Source of the DNA: Protea cynaroides
Lineage: Eukaryota > Streptophyta > Magnoliopsida > Proteales > Proteaceae
DNA length: 64,000 bases
Reading direction: 5' to 3'
Assembly (NCBI GenBank): GCA_028583415.1
Contig: CM053266.1
Location: 6,271,217 to 6,335,216, forward strand
In this document: piece after piece, positions 50,979 through 63,533 of the stretch
Position numbering within the stretch: position 1 is the first letter of the stretch
Layout of the letters: each line of letters opens with the position of its first letter
Made by a program: the position numbers and the translations under genes
Notes under the pieces: generated by a model
Seen by the model: the letters and a program-made list of their open reading frames with translations, nothing else
Told to the model about the DNA's origin: nothing
The model's database searches: none

Positions 50979-52091
50979 ATGGCGAGCAAAGACATTGGTT
51001 GGAGTTATTGCATTAAAAATGATGGGAATAGATTGATCATAAGGTGCAACTTTTGTGGCATTGAAAATCATGGAGGTGTGTTGACATAGCAAAAACAGCA
51101 CATGACAGGGGGTTATGCCAATGTGAAGAAGTGCTCAAAATGTCCAGTCGAATTGAGTAGGGCAATGGCAAAGTACTTAGTAGAAGGAAAGGAGAATGGA
51201 AAAAAGAAGAAGGATGATGAAGCAAGATATATAGAAAATCTTATGGAGGATGAGGATCCAAGTCCAATAAATTTAAAGGATTTTGAGGGTCAGATTTGGA
51301 GGCTGAAGATGAGATCTAGCAAGTGATGACAAGCTCAAGGCATGAGGAAAGAGTGGAACGTTGGAATGAGGAGCAGTTTAGAATGTCCATGTCTCATGGT
51401 GCTGGTGGTAGTGGTGGTGGTTCTGGGACACAAACATGGTCAAGTAGGGTAAGGAACTAGCTACTTTGAGTAAATCAGCAAGTGTGACGAGTAAGTTTGA
51501 CTGACTTAAAGGCAAGAGGAAAAAAAGCCTAGAAATTCAGGACATGGGTCCTGGAGTCCCCTTCAGATCACGAGATGCAGGCAATGAAGATAGAAGAGTC
51601 CATGCATCCAAAGTCCTTAAGTGAGAATGGGGAAATCTATCTCTAGATGGTTCCATAGTGCATTTATTCCAGCACACAAGGCCAAAGATCCATATTTCAA
51701 GGCAATGGTGCAGGAGATACAGCACTGTACACCAGGTATGACACCACCCAGACCTTATCAGATTGCTGGCCCATACTTGGATGCCATTGTGAGTGGAAGT
51801 TGATGAATATGTACAAATAGATGTAGTCCCAATATGGAGTAACCATCGTGTTTGATGATTGGAGTCGGTCTACAAGGTTGACCATTGTCAACTTCCTTGT
51901 TTACTATGATGGGCGTACCATCTTTCTCAAGTCAATGGACGCATCAGCTCATGTGATAGACTCACGGTATCTCTTCAATCTGATGGATGAAGTTGTCGAG
52001 GAAGTTGGAGAGAAAAACGTAGTCTAGGTTGTTATAGATAATGTTCTAAATTATAAAAGACCTGGACTAACACTTATGATGAAGAGGCAAC
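50979..52091 (+). pseudogene. hAT transposase N-terminal half (BED finger and DUF659)
   Basis: A splice-like acceptor (GTGTGTAG) precedes the ATG at 50979. BED-type zinc finger: IIRCNFCGIENHGG and KQHMTGGYANVKKCSKCP, with an in-frame TAG at 51087-51089 between its halves. Then ISRWFHSAFIPAHKAKDPYF and DUF659-like VFDDWSRSTRLTIVNFLVYY, with further stops. Such transposases bind the terminal repeats and cut DNA; this copy is inactive. Confidence 0.82.
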
Positions 52092-53258
52092 CATTGTTTC
52101 AAGTATTGTATCGATACGGGGTGTATCAGCCGATATGTATCGGTATCGTCAACAGTTGATACGATACTGCTCGATTTGTATCTTATTTTTTAAAAACAGT
52201 AAGTGTTTCGGGGGTATCGACCGTATCGAACCGATACGGGGCGATATGGGTCGATACCCTCGATACCCCTCTGATACGGACGATATGGTAAAATGAATTT
52301 TTGCATTTTATTTTCTCATTTAAAAATTTGGAAAAAAAAAGAAGAAACGTATCGACCTATATCGGTCAGTATCGACCTATATCGGTTCGATAATGGTCGA
52401 TACTGACCGATACAAGTCGATACAATAAAATCAGAACAAATCAGTGGCGATACATGTTGATACGATAGAAAGGAAAAAGTAAACAGAAAAATCAGAATCA
52501 GAGAAGAAGTAGAAGAAGAAGAATCAGAATAAGGATTAGAAGAAAGATCAGAAGAAAGAAGAAAGAAGAAGAAGAATGAAAAGAAAAATCAGAATCAGAA
52601 TCAAAATCAGAAGAAGAAGAAGAAGAAGAAGGAAGAATCATACCAGTTCCGGAAGCAGCCGTGAGCCGTGATGGTGATCGATGTTACCTTGCTTCCCCTT
52701 TCTTCCTTATCATTGAGTCCGGCGGAGAAACAGAAGCTTCACGAAGCACTTTGGTCTTTTGACTTGTTAAGCGCTGATATTTTGTTTGATTTCATGTAAT
52801 GTATTTGCATGTAAGATAATAACGTATACAATCCAATATAAAGTCATCATTTTCTTTTAATATACAAACTGCTTCAATACATGACAGTGTATTGAAAATA
52901 TCTACACCACCCAATGAAAACAAAAGAAATAGTATAAATTATAGAAGAAAATAAGGCATGTAAACCCACTTACCCCTAGAAGGTTGAAATCTGCCTGGAT
53001 ATCATCCTAATAAAGACTAAAGACTCAAAACATAGCCCTAAACTCTGCAAACTTAATATAAGAAACATTTTTCTTCTTGATATTGCTTATTTATAGTGTT
53101 ATAGTGTTTTTATATTTTAAAATTGTGTTTTGTAGATTCCCTAATCATTCTTGTGCGTATCTTACCTTATCCATGAGTATCAACCATATCCACGATATGA
53201 TGCGATACGTCTCTTAAAACCAGCTGACCGATACGATACCGATACATGATAATCCTTG
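52092..53258. mobile_element. Nested non-autonomous relative of the hAT element
   Basis: Ends CATTGTTTCAAGTATTGTATCG and, inverted, CAAGGATTATCATGTATCGG. Target duplication GAGGCAAC/GAGGTAAC (52084-52091, 53259-53266) lies in transposase coding sequence. The interior has CGATAC repeats, a GAAGAA-rich tract (about 52500-52635) and AT-rich sequence. No transposase of its own. Confidence 0.85.
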
Positions 53259-54209
53259 GAGGTAACACCTATTTTGGACACCTTGTGCTGCATACTGTAT
53301 TGAGTTAATGTTTAAAGACATTGGTGACATGCCCAAGGTGTCCAAGTTGGTTGGTGAAGCAAGGAAGGTAACAAATTTTATTAACAACCATAGTTGGATG
53401 TTGGCTTTGATGAGGAAGCACATGAAAGGGGACTTGATAAGGCCTGCAACAACAAGGTTTGCCACCAACTACATTACCTTGGACAGCCTTGTCACCCGAA
53501 AGCAAGTTTACTTTAGATGATAACTAATGCATAATGGTTGTCAAGTACTTATTGTGCAAGCAACATAGGGAGAGAGGTGACATGCATCCTTATGTCAACA
53601 AAATTTTGGGCCAAGATTGAACAATTAAACAATGTTATGAGGCTTCTCTTTATTATGCTTAAGATGGATGATGGTGATAAGGAGCAGACAATGGGGAAGT
53701 TGGTAAATGGCATATAGATGATAAGGAATACGATAAATGATATAAACCCATCAGGGAAGAAACAATATTTAAAGATTAGAGAGAACCGATGGGAAGGAAT
53801 GTTGTTGTAAGACATTCATATGGCAGGTACTTTGTTTTCACTTAGAGTCTTAGACTATTGCTTTTTATTTTTATGGCTTTATAAATTTCTAATGTATATT
53901 ACATTCTTACTATGTGTAGCACATTACTTAACCTGGATATGCAATATGAGATACCGGGCTTAGGGTATGAGTTGGTTATGTAGAAGCTCTTAGAAGTCAT
54001 CAATAGAACGGTGCCAGATACAATGAGAGCCATGTGTGCCATGGATGAGGTGAAAAAACTTCTCTTGTTTTCATAAATATTATTTGCACAATCTTCAATG
54101 ATTGGCTAAACTTTTTATTTAACCATTGTAGGTTAAAATTTTCCGTGAAAGTACGCAAGGATTTGCTGCTATGGCCGCAAGATACACAATGAACCTTGGT
54201 TAAGTCAAG

Positions 54210-54247
<38 letters not shown>

Positions 54248-54522
54248 ATGAATTTCAAAGTTCATTAATTGAAAATATTACTCTTTATACAGTTGATTGA
54301 TGGCTTGACTATGGAGCAAGTGCTCCACACTTGAGGAAGATTGCAATGTGGATCTTGTCCCAAACGGCCTCCTCAAGTGGTTGTGAAAGAAGCTGGAGCA
54401 CTTATGGCCTTATACATACTAAACCACGGAGCCGCCTCAGCCATCAAAAACTTCAGAAGTTGGTTTACGTGCACTACAACATGAGATTGAAGAAAAAAAT
54501 TTCTGGAGTTGGAGTAGCGTAA
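53259..54522 (+). pseudogene. hAT transposase C-terminal half
   Basis: FKDIGDMPKVSKLVGEARKV and IRPATTRFATNYITLDSLV belong to the hAT catalytic region. The dimerisation domain (hATC) at 54331-54522 reads MWILSQTASSSGCERSWSTY and KLQKLVYVHYNMRLK. Intron-like gaps (about 53820-53920, 54050-54130, 54180-54295) separate coding blocks. An AT dinucleotide tract sits at about 54209-54243. Confidence 0.82.
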
Positions 54523-54836
54523 TGGGACAGATGTAGACCCCATCGACATCACCCACATGCTTGATGAGGATGATCCAGTTAGAATATGGAAAGAGGACAT
54601 CAAATAGAACATTTGTGATGGATGAGATGGCTAAGGATCGGCAAAGTACCACAGTTGATCCTTTCGTGGAGAACATCATTCGTTAACTAAATGATGATGA
54701 TGAAACAACCACCATCATAAACACAAGCAGAAGTCCAAAGTGAGAGTAGTTATGGATCCTTTGGTGGTGATGCCAGGAAGAAGAGGTCAGATGTTTAGTA
54801 TGGAGGCACTATTCCAGAGGAGAGTGATGATAGCGA

Positions 54837-54966
54837 TGATGATGATGGTGGTGGTGGTGGTGGTGGTGGTAGTGGTGGAAGTGGTGGTGGTGGTAGTGGT
54901 AGTGGTAGTGGTAGTGGTGCTGGTGGTAGTGGTAGTGGTGCTGGTGGTAGTGGTAGTGGTGGTGTT
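54837..54966 (+). repeat. Gly/Ser-coding GGT/AGT repeat at transposase C-terminus
   Basis: About 130 bp of GGTGGT/AGTGGT units. In the transposase frame this gives a Gly-Ser-rich tail, common at the end of plant hAT transposases, here strongly expanded. Confidence 0.75.
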
Positions 54967-55018
54967 GGTGTGCAGACATATGATCCAGTGCACTTGCAAC
55001 CCAAGATGTTGATCATGC

Positions 55019-55104
55019 CATAGTTGTCAAGGCGTCGCCTAAGCGCCTAGGCGCCCCGTCAAGTTTCTAACGCCTTTGTTCGCCTTGGCGCCTTGACAAC
55101 TATG
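55019..55104. mobile_element. 86-bp miniature hAT-like element
   Basis: Ends CATAGTTGTCAAGGCG ... CGCCTTGACAACTATG around a ~50-bp core. Target duplication GATCATGC/GATCATGG (55011-55018, 55105-55112). The smallest member of the 'TTGTCAAGGCG' family in the window; nearly all terminal repeat. Confidence 0.9.
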
Positions 55105-55962
55105 GATCATGGTGGTCGACCACAATTAAGGAGTTACATTCGGAAGGGGAAGGGTAAGCAGCAGGCCCATGTTAATGATAGTGACATGCTTACATTTGAT
55201 ATAGAGTCTATGAGCATGAGTTCATAACCAAGTAATGCTCCATCATTGATGCATTATAGACGAAATCCTAAACATAATTCTGGCGCTGGGAGTACATCAT
55301 TTGAAAGTTCAAGGGGAGTCAGATTGAGACATCGTGGCTCCCAGCAACGAGAATGTCGACTCTAGATGACTATTAATGGTTCTTTCATGAGTGGGTTAGC
55401 TACTATCATCATTATATGGACTGGAGTGGGTATTGCACATATTTAAAAAATATCTACCAAGTCTTATTGGTTGCACCTCTTCCTGATACTCAATAACTCA
55501 GAGTATGAACCAGCCCATAACTCGGCATGGTATCAACAGAGTAATATACATGTAAAAATATTTTCCTTCTTAATGTTGCTAGTTACATTTTTATAATTTA
55601 AAATTGTGTTTTGTATGTTCCCTAATCATTCCTGTACGTATCTTGCCTTGTATCCATGCGTATCCATGCGTATCCTACATCCACCATATCCACGATACGA
55701 TACGACACATCTCTTAAAAGCAGTTGACCTATACGAACCTATACGCGATACTTTAATCCTTGTTTATAAGTGATATCATCGAAACTTAAAGGCTAGGTCC
55801 TCCCTTGACAAGTTCTTCTAAAACATTCACCTTTGTAAAAAGAATTTAACAGAGTGGGGTGAGCCTGACAACTCAGCGAAGAATTATATTATTCATACTT
55901 CTGCAGTCAAGCATTAAATCAAGGGAATCATGGCATGGCAATTCTTCAACAAACAAGGTTTC

Positions 55963-58539
55963 TGTCACACCCCAAAACCCTGATGTTTTGGTATGACCAT
56001 GGTTTCTTCATTGTACAAGTACTTCTATACCAAGATCCATTCACAGTCATAACATGTTACAACTCTTTTGTTAATTACAGCACAGATTACGGGAATTTCA
56101 GAGTGCAAATCAAATAATAGCGGAATCAAATACTAAAAACCATCAAATCAAGACATAAATAACATAATACCAAGTACTGAATACTTAAATAAAAACTCAC
56201 GGGTCAAACAACGCCTGGAACAAACAAATAACAAAACTAAGTAGAAAGCCTAATAAAGTCTTGTCTCTCAGATAGAGACATCTTCTATTCTTCAGAAACA
56301 TTGTCTTCTAACCATAAAGACAATCATCACATTCACATGAAGAGTCATGCAAATCTTCTTCAGGTTTCTCATCTTCAATCACATCATTATCAGCTAAGTT
56401 ATCTGCAAAACATTCTAAAAAATTACAAGGGTGAGCAAAACCACACACTCAGTGAGAAATTAGCACGCACAAGCACACAATTTATGAATAATTTATGAAG
56501 GTTAATAGTCTGTGAATAAGCATACGCGAGTCACGTCACACCTAAATCCTGGTAATGAACATGCAGACACGGGTGAGGCGAATGCAACACACTTGGCTCC
56601 TCACCTCATGTGAAACATTACCCGAAGAATGAAGATACAACTCAAATACACCGACCTAGCATCATACTAGCATTCCCCTATCTTAGGCTTTATCCTGACA
56701 TCTTATTATACGCCTCAACCACTTCATTGGGTACTCATTGCCCAATCCCTGATGGGTAAGCACATAGAACAGACTCATCTCTAGCTCTTACTTGAGACAC
56801 TAGAGGCTGGTTCCTAATCCTGTCTGTTTCCTTGCTCCAGCTGCGAAAGGGGCATACCCAAAGTTGGCCCACAATAAGCCTATACCAATACCTAAACCCC
56901 TTTTGGTAAGGGTTGCCTATCACGGGATATGGAAACCTAAACCAAGAATTATTACTAATGCAGGTACCCGTATCCTAGCTTAATGGACCAAGATAAATCG
57001 TCCCATTCCAACTATCCGAATCCACTAGGACACAAACGAATGACAAACAATCATGTTATCAAACATTCTATAATCAATCTATCCAATTTGGAGTTATAAT
57101 ATGCAAATGCATAAACAAATATCACAGTTATTGGATGACATGTTATTACACAGTAATCCAAACAAATAACAAGTACAGGCGCGCAAAAACAAGAAAATAA
57201 AACGAGTACTAATCCCTCACCTATATCTGGTTAGCTAATCTTTACTCTGTTGCAGACAGAGTCCCTTTCCTTGTACTAAAGAGCTCAAACTAATTCAATT
57301 TCAGTCCTTTCTCCAAGGCACGGGGTCAAGGGCTATCCTAGAGAGTTTCTAAGCATCTATACAACATTAATGGGCATATTCCAATCATACTTGAATGTTA
57401 TACATCATTGTAAAGTCCAACTTTAATGTTTGTATCAGTTTATTCATTATCAGCATTAAGGAACAGTTTTACCTATTGTCCATTAATGGCTTCTTCTGGA
57501 ATCTTGTTCCAGCATGATCAGAGGTTGGGTTTTACCTCCTGAGATCATCAAGGGTTCAATCTAAGTATAGTGAGAATAGTTTCTAGGATTACCTCAATGC
57601 TTATGCAAAAGCTGTTGTGGTGAGAAGCTTAAGGGAGGACCTTCAATGGTAGTTCTTCCTCTTCTTCTTCCTTCAACTTACTCCAATTTACTCTCTCTCT
57701 CTCTCTCCCAAAACATGTCAGAAATTCTAATGCTCTCAATTAGGGTTCATAGAGAGTTTATTTTAAGGAGTTTATGCAAGAGTTGGAGTTGCAGTACTCT
57801 TCCCTTAAGAGTCTTATTTTTAGTATAAGTGTGATGGAGGAGACTTAGAGGTTGTCAATTGACACTCCAACACATTCAAAAATAGGTCCCACATGATTTG
57901 GGAAGATCATGGGTGGTTAGGAACCAATTAGAACCAAGCCCAACTAAATTAGACTTGGACTGGCCCAAATTTGGGTTCTAGCGGTTGATCGAACAAGGGC
58001 GGTCGATCAATTCATTTTGGTCGACCTCCTTGGCCAATCGCCTGTTCTGAATTGGTTCAGAATGGCCAGGCCTTGATTGGTTCGACTGATTCTTCCCAAA
58101 TGGAATTTCTATACTAAGAAATATAGGGTTTTGACTCTTACCCAGTGTTTTAAATCTCGGCGAGATCTCGAAGAACTCGAGGGGCTCGAGACGAGATCTC
58201 GCCTCAATACAGTGTATCGACCATCTCGACCAGTTCTCGAGCTGGTCTCGACATTTTCGACCATTTCTCGACATTTTCGACTAGTTCTCGACCATTTTTC
58301 AACTAGTTCTTGACTGGTCTCGACAAAATGTATGAATTATGTTTGTATAGTCTACTCGACTACTTTGGATTTTTTTTACTATGACAACTAACTAATTAAG
58401 TGTTATTATGTTTATTATGCTCTTACCTAGAGTTCCATATGCTCCATTGATGTTATGGATGCTAGGCTAATGTTGACAGGAGAACCTATTATGTGAGAAA
58501 AATTCAAATTAGCACGTATTTTTGGGTGTGGGTTTCACA
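55963..58539 (-). mobile_element. Tekay-like solo LTR
   Basis: 2,577 bp, plus-strand ends TGTCACACCCCAAAACC ... GGGTTTCACA, perfect target duplication GTTTC (55958-55962, 58540-58544). Same family as 23278-28224. Confidence 0.9.
58143..58419. mobile_element. One-ended hAT-like element in the solo LTR
   Basis: Left end CAGTGTTTTAAATCTCGG, then TCTCGAC repeats; the right end stops at an internal ...TTTATTATG instead of the family's terminal repeat (compare 62862-63525). Yet a perfect 8-bp duplication CTCTTACC flanks it (58135-58142, 58420-58427). Confidence 0.78.
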
Positions 58540-58544
58540 GTTTC

Positions 58545-59049
58545 AGGCATATTCAGTTATCATTCAACATTTCTTATTATGAATGCGAACAATCCTAGTA
58601 TAATCATCTATAGGACCTAGGTAAGTCATTTATGTGTTTGTTACAATGCGCACAAAGTTGGAGCCGTTATAAGCACAGTTTAGTGTTCCAAACACTCGGA
58701 TGTCCCAGACATCTAGCCCCGGCAAGGGCAGTGATTCCCTAGAAATCTTGACCTCATGGAGGACAAGTGACTTCCCAAAAGTTTGGTCTTCTGTAGCAGG
58801 CGGTGAATACCGAGGATTCTGGTGCACGTATCTCCACCCATTACTTGACCCCTTAATGGGGAGGGGGTAGGAGTCACGGGTTCTAAATATTATTCAAATA
58901 GTTCATTACATTTCCTTTGACATCTTTCATCTTCTCATAATCTTTCTAAGAAACATTTTTGTCATAGCATTCAATAAAATTTGCATCTCAGTCATGAACT
59001 TAATCTTTGCATTTACTTCCTTCATTGCAGCACATGCTAGCATTCATAT
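58545..59049. other. Host LTR-like sequence between insertions
   Basis: No gene recognised. A frame beginning GCACATGCTAGC near 59030 looked exon-like but has no BASS4 match. Confidence 0.4.
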
Positions 59050-61814
59050 TGTTGGCTATGTGTTGTCATTATTGGCAGCTTGGCTGATGTGGGCAGTGTT
59101 GGTGAGCATGTAATTAGAGAAATGAGGAGAGAGAGTGTTTGTGCAAGTGACAGATCTGAGGAAGCCTTGGGCATGTTCAATAGTGTTCTGCAGTGTTCTA
59201 CAGAGTATGGGTCTCACCAATGGTATGGCTTGTTTGATCTAGAGCAAGAAAATATAAAGAGAAAATGAAGAGAGAAATTCTAGAGAGAGAAAATGGGTGG
59301 GTCCCACTAAGGTGGCACTGGATCCCACAATGGGCTCCACTGATGATGTGTGGCAATCTATGGTGATGTGGCATCTAATGTAGCTTCTGGAAAGTATATA
59401 ATGAAGAAAGAAAAGGAGGAGAGAGAAACTAGAGAGAGAAAGAGGAAAGAGATGGTGGGTGGGACCCACGGGTCTGGTGGCGTGCCACCATGGCAACATG
59501 GCCACGACACCTGGCAACATGGTCGCATGCCACAAGGTAGCAAGGCACACAGCACAGGCCCCATAAGCAGGCTCACGGCCATGCACCTAAGCAGCAGCGC
59601 ACGCTTCCCATGGCTCTCCCGCAGGTAGCCCCTCCCGTAAGCCCCGTTACACGCACGCAAGGTGCTCGAGGTTATTTTAGGAGAGAAAATTTCTCTGGAA
59701 TTGTTCACCCTGAAGTGATACTTGTATGCTTAAAAATGGTTACAGAGGTGCTTTCGAACATTTTCTGGGGTATTTTCGGTTAAACAGAAAGTAAATGAAG
59801 CCATATCAATGGCCTGGATGGAGTCTCAACGCAGAAATCCCAATCGGACGGTATGAGAAAATGCGGGATCAAGTACTGCTCATCGGTCGCGTTGAGATTC
59901 CTACGTGAGATCTCTTATTGGCTGGAAGCAATATATATTGATGATCCACGAAATATAAAATATACCCCACGATTCGGTGTGGCGTATTTACGGTGCAGCG
60001 GGCGGAAGATCTAGATCCAGTGGCTCCATTCATCTTCGATTTTCTCTGACGGGATCTAACAGATCCGACGGTCTAAGAGTAATCCGGCGCTTCAGCAGAG
60101 ATCCAACGGCCAATTTTCGAAGATGCTTTCTCCCCCAATCACAGATCAACAATGGTTCAGACTCTGTCAGCGGAGGCGCTGATTTGGTGTAGCGCAGGTA
60201 CACTGTAGGCCTTAAAAAGATGCTTTTTAGAATTATTCCGTTGGCCGAGACTGTAACGGCCATATCTCGGCCATCAGGAGTCCAAATCGGACGATCCAAA
60301 GACCACCGAGCTCCATTTCGAATGCTCTATCATCTGAAAGCAAAAATAGAGTCAGTGTGGAGAAAAAGAATCGGGAAGAAGGGGAAAGAAGAGATTAAAG
60401 GTGGTTTTTGGGGGTTTTTGTTAGTGTGTAAGTTCATAATCACCTACCAATCTCTCTCCTGCTCAATAATGGAGTCTTGATTGTTTTTGAGAGGTTGGTA
60501 AAACATTTATTGTATATCTATGGTGATTGTCTGCTTGTGGGGAAGATGAGAGAAAACCAGTGAGGGTTTGGTGTGGAAATGGCTTCTTGGAAGGTGTTGG
60601 TGAGATTGTATTGATTCTATCTTCTTTACCAACCTTCCAAGCATGTGTTAGGGCTTTATTGAGGAGCATTGACGAGTCATAGTGGTGGTAAGCCATTGAT
60701 GGAGCTAGGTTGAGCCAAAAATTGTGAAAGAGAGAAGAAAAGGGGGAAAAAGGGAGAAGAAGAGTGAAAAGAGGGTTTATGTTTGTTTCTGCTTGGTGAG
60801 TGAGCATTCAATCACTCACCAACCTCATTTTGGTTTTCCTTCATGCATTAAAGAGGGATTTGAGGTTGGTAGAGCTTTCATGGAGTATTCTTGGTGGTTG
60901 CTAGCTTGTGAGAAAGAGGAAAAATGTTCTTGAGCAATGGTTTGTACGAAGAACAGAGTTCTCTCAATATTGGGGGGTTTTTGGAGACTGCAGTGAGCCG
61001 CTAGAAGTATTGAAGGGTGTGTTGATGTTTTGAAAAAGAGAGAGATGGAAAGTGTGGTTTATGGAATGAATTGAAGACTCTAGTAGACCTGATGACTATG
61101 CCATGCTTCACAGAGACATCCTAGAGTCTTCCCAGAGTACTAGAAAATGCCAGACAAGGGTTGTAAGATTCCTAATCTTGTATGAGTTACATTCTTTAAT
61201 TATGTACTCAATGTATGCTAGTGTAGGTGAATGTTAAATGCATAGTTAGTGGGGAAAAATTGTAGGGCATCATTATAAACCCAAAAATTATTACTGTTTG
61301 CTTTCCGTGGGTGCGGGTTAAGCGTGGTGTGTGCAGCGTGTGCTGAACACTGGTACTTGGTACCTGAATTTCTCGCACGTATGTGCCCTCCTGGTTTTAT
61401 GCTGGGTAAATTGTGTGTGTGTACTCCCTGCTGTGTAGACAGCTAAAAGTAGAGTATTGAGTATATACGGAGCCCATAGGGCATTACTCCGTGGATTAGC
61501 CATCACACACTGTGGTGGTGTACCACGTATATCTTTGTGTTGTGGATGCCTTGTAAATGTGTTTATCTGTATATTGTGAAGTGCGTGGAATGACTTACAG
61601 GATGGGTATGCACAACATGGTCGACCTGACCACATTGTGTTAGCGAGGTGGTTGTGCATACAACTGTGTGTGTGGTAGTGCTTTAGTGATTGTGTGGCTA
61701 TGGTCAGTGAGTGAAGTGTCAACCCAGGACAACATATGTCTTCAAAGAATTAGTGAGAAGAAGTTTTGAAGACACTGATTCACCCCCCCTCTCAGTGTCA
61801 ACCTGTAATCAACA
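59050..61814 (+). mobile_element. Candidate long solo LTR
   Basis: Ends TGTTGGCTATG ... GTAATCAACA (TGTTG/CAACA). Near the end the phrase GATTCACCCCCCCTCTCAG is typical of copia (SIRE-like) LTR ends. The flanking 5-mers CATAT/CATTG match only 3 of 5, so boundaries are uncertain. A TATA-like AGTATATAATG at 59392-59402. Confidence 0.45.
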
Positions 61815-61862
61815 CATTGCAATAATGTACCAAACATTTCAGCCCTAACATTATTTACATAC

Positions 61863-62527
61863 TGTTGATACCATATTTCGCTCACCAGTCAGAGGATGAC
61901 ACGTGTCCGCCCGCATGTCGTAATGATAGGGTGATGCGTGTCGAGACAGATGTCATCTCTAGGGCACTCCCGTACGGAGAGAGGAAGCACGTGCGGATTG
62001 ACATGTGCTAGGTCTCCAAGTCGGTTTGAGTCTCACTCTGAGGAGTCAAACTGCGTTACGACTTCAGGAGTTAAGGCTTAGAGTGAAACACAAGTCGCGG
62101 ATGCACTTGACGACTTGAAAGGTCGGAGATGGCGACTTCTCCCAGACGTAGGATCTTCATCCTATGGTCACGGGAGGTAACCGGATTGATTCCAACAAAG
62201 GAATATGACTCCTAATCCAACGCAATCAGTGGGTAACTTATCTAGTTCCAACTATAGGTGTGTCCTCTATATAAATAGTCGACGGTCACAGGTAAAGGGA
62301 TCTAATCTTTTATTCACTTCACCATCCCCTGCTTTGAGAGAATACTCAGGCTGTCAGGCAACCCCCTTTTTGGAAGGAGCTTACATCTCTATAGTAAGCT
62401 CCATACTGTGCTCTATGATTGACTTGACTATCGGAGTGGACGTGGGACTACCCAGTCTGTCCTTTGATAACCTTCTCTATCTTGCAGGTGGCAAGACCCG
62501 TCAGCTGACCCGGTTTTAGCAGCAACA
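61863..62527 (+). mobile_element. Solo LTR (665 bp)
   Basis: Starts TGTTGATACCATATTTCG and ends GCAGCAACA, perfect target duplication CATAC (61858-61862, 62528-62532). A TATA box TCTATATAAATAG at 62266-62278 sets plus orientation. Confidence 0.9.
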
Positions 62528-62861
62528 CATACTATGCAGGTTATACAAGGCATAACAAATCGGAAAACATGAGCATAACATCATACTTACATAGCATTTC
62601 ATACATGCATATCAAAATCAGCATCTCACAAAGTTCAGCAATAAAGTATCAAAGTAGAAAATTGAGCACAACATTCATATAGACAATTTTGGCAATAAAT
62701 AAAAGTATAAATAATATAATTCCTCACCTCTAAACTGCAGGTAATCGAATCCTTAAGTTTGGGGCTGGTGCTGGTCAGGCAAGAAATAAAAAATGGGGAG
62801 TCCTATATAAAGGATAAGGTGTAAATAATGGACTTAGGCTTAATGCTGTAAAAGGTATGTC

Positions 62862-63525
62862 CAAGGTTCAAAATGTCGAGTCTTGAGTGTGTCTCGATCC
62901 TCTGAGAAACCGAGATAGATCTCGGTTGCAATCTTGGCGAGTCACTGCACAAAAGCCGCAAAGGCTTGAAATGTGTGCTTCAACCCTAAAATGACCATTT
63001 TAAGGCTTGATACTCTAGGGAAACCCTATTTTAGCATATATAAACATATTTAAACCATAAAACTGGATAAATAATCACACATGGTGGTTGTTTGGGTTTA
63101 CACCTATGTTTGGCAGTGTTGGTCAGAAGTTCAAATGTAAACCTAGGAAAATATTGGCTATTCTACATAATGTTACAATAATGAAAGATCACAGAAGACC
63201 AAATGAGCCAGTAAAATTATATTTTATGAGAAGAATAAACATAATAACACTTAATTAGTTACTTGTCATAGTAAAAAAAACCCAAACTAGTCAAGTAGAC
63301 ATACAATCATAATTCATACATTATGTCAAGGCCAGTCGAGAACTGGTCGAAAAATGTCGAGAAATGGTCGAGAATTGGTCGAAAATGTCAAGAAATGGTC
63401 GAGACTGGTCGAGACCAGTCGAGACTTGTCGAGACCAGCTTGAGAACTGGTCGAGATGGTTGAGACACTGTATTGAGGCGAGATCTGGTCTCGAGCCTGA
63501 GATCTTGCCGAGATTTTGAACACTG
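62862..63525. mobile_element. hAT-like element ('AAAATCTCGG' family) with GTCGAGA repeats
   Basis: Ends CAAGGTTCAAAATGTCG and, inverted, CAGTGTTCAAAATCTCGG. Target duplication GGTATGTC/GGTAGGTC (62854-62861, 63526-63533). A run of short 'TGGTCGAGA' units at about 63335-63460. No transposase. Confidence 0.82.
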
Positions 63526-63533
63526 GGTAGGTC

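Larger units (their letters stand above)
49690..55762 (+). mobile_element. hAT transposon with transposase remnants
   Basis: Ends CAAGGTTTCAAGTATCG and, inverted, CAAGGATTAAAGTATCG (15 of 17). Perfect 8-bp target duplication TTTATAAG (49682-49689, 55763-55770). Subterminal regions are packed with GTATCG/CGATAC repeats. It encodes a hAT transposase broken by stops and by a nested relative (52092-53258); a small hAT-like element sits near its 3' coding end. Confidence 0.92.

Noticed and set aside
54837..54966. CRISPR-like or satellite array
   Set aside because: Simple GGT/AGT triplets in a transposase tail; no spacer structure, and this is a plant nuclear locus.
59030..59130. Possible further BASS4 exon (TTCATTGCAG acceptor, hydrophobic frame)
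   Set aside because: The translation does not match conserved BASS4 C-terminal motifs, and a candidate LTR starts inside it.
61318..61722. 134-codon minus-strand frame rich in His/Thr
   Set aside because: Arises from a GTGTG-rich LTR sequence; no domain.
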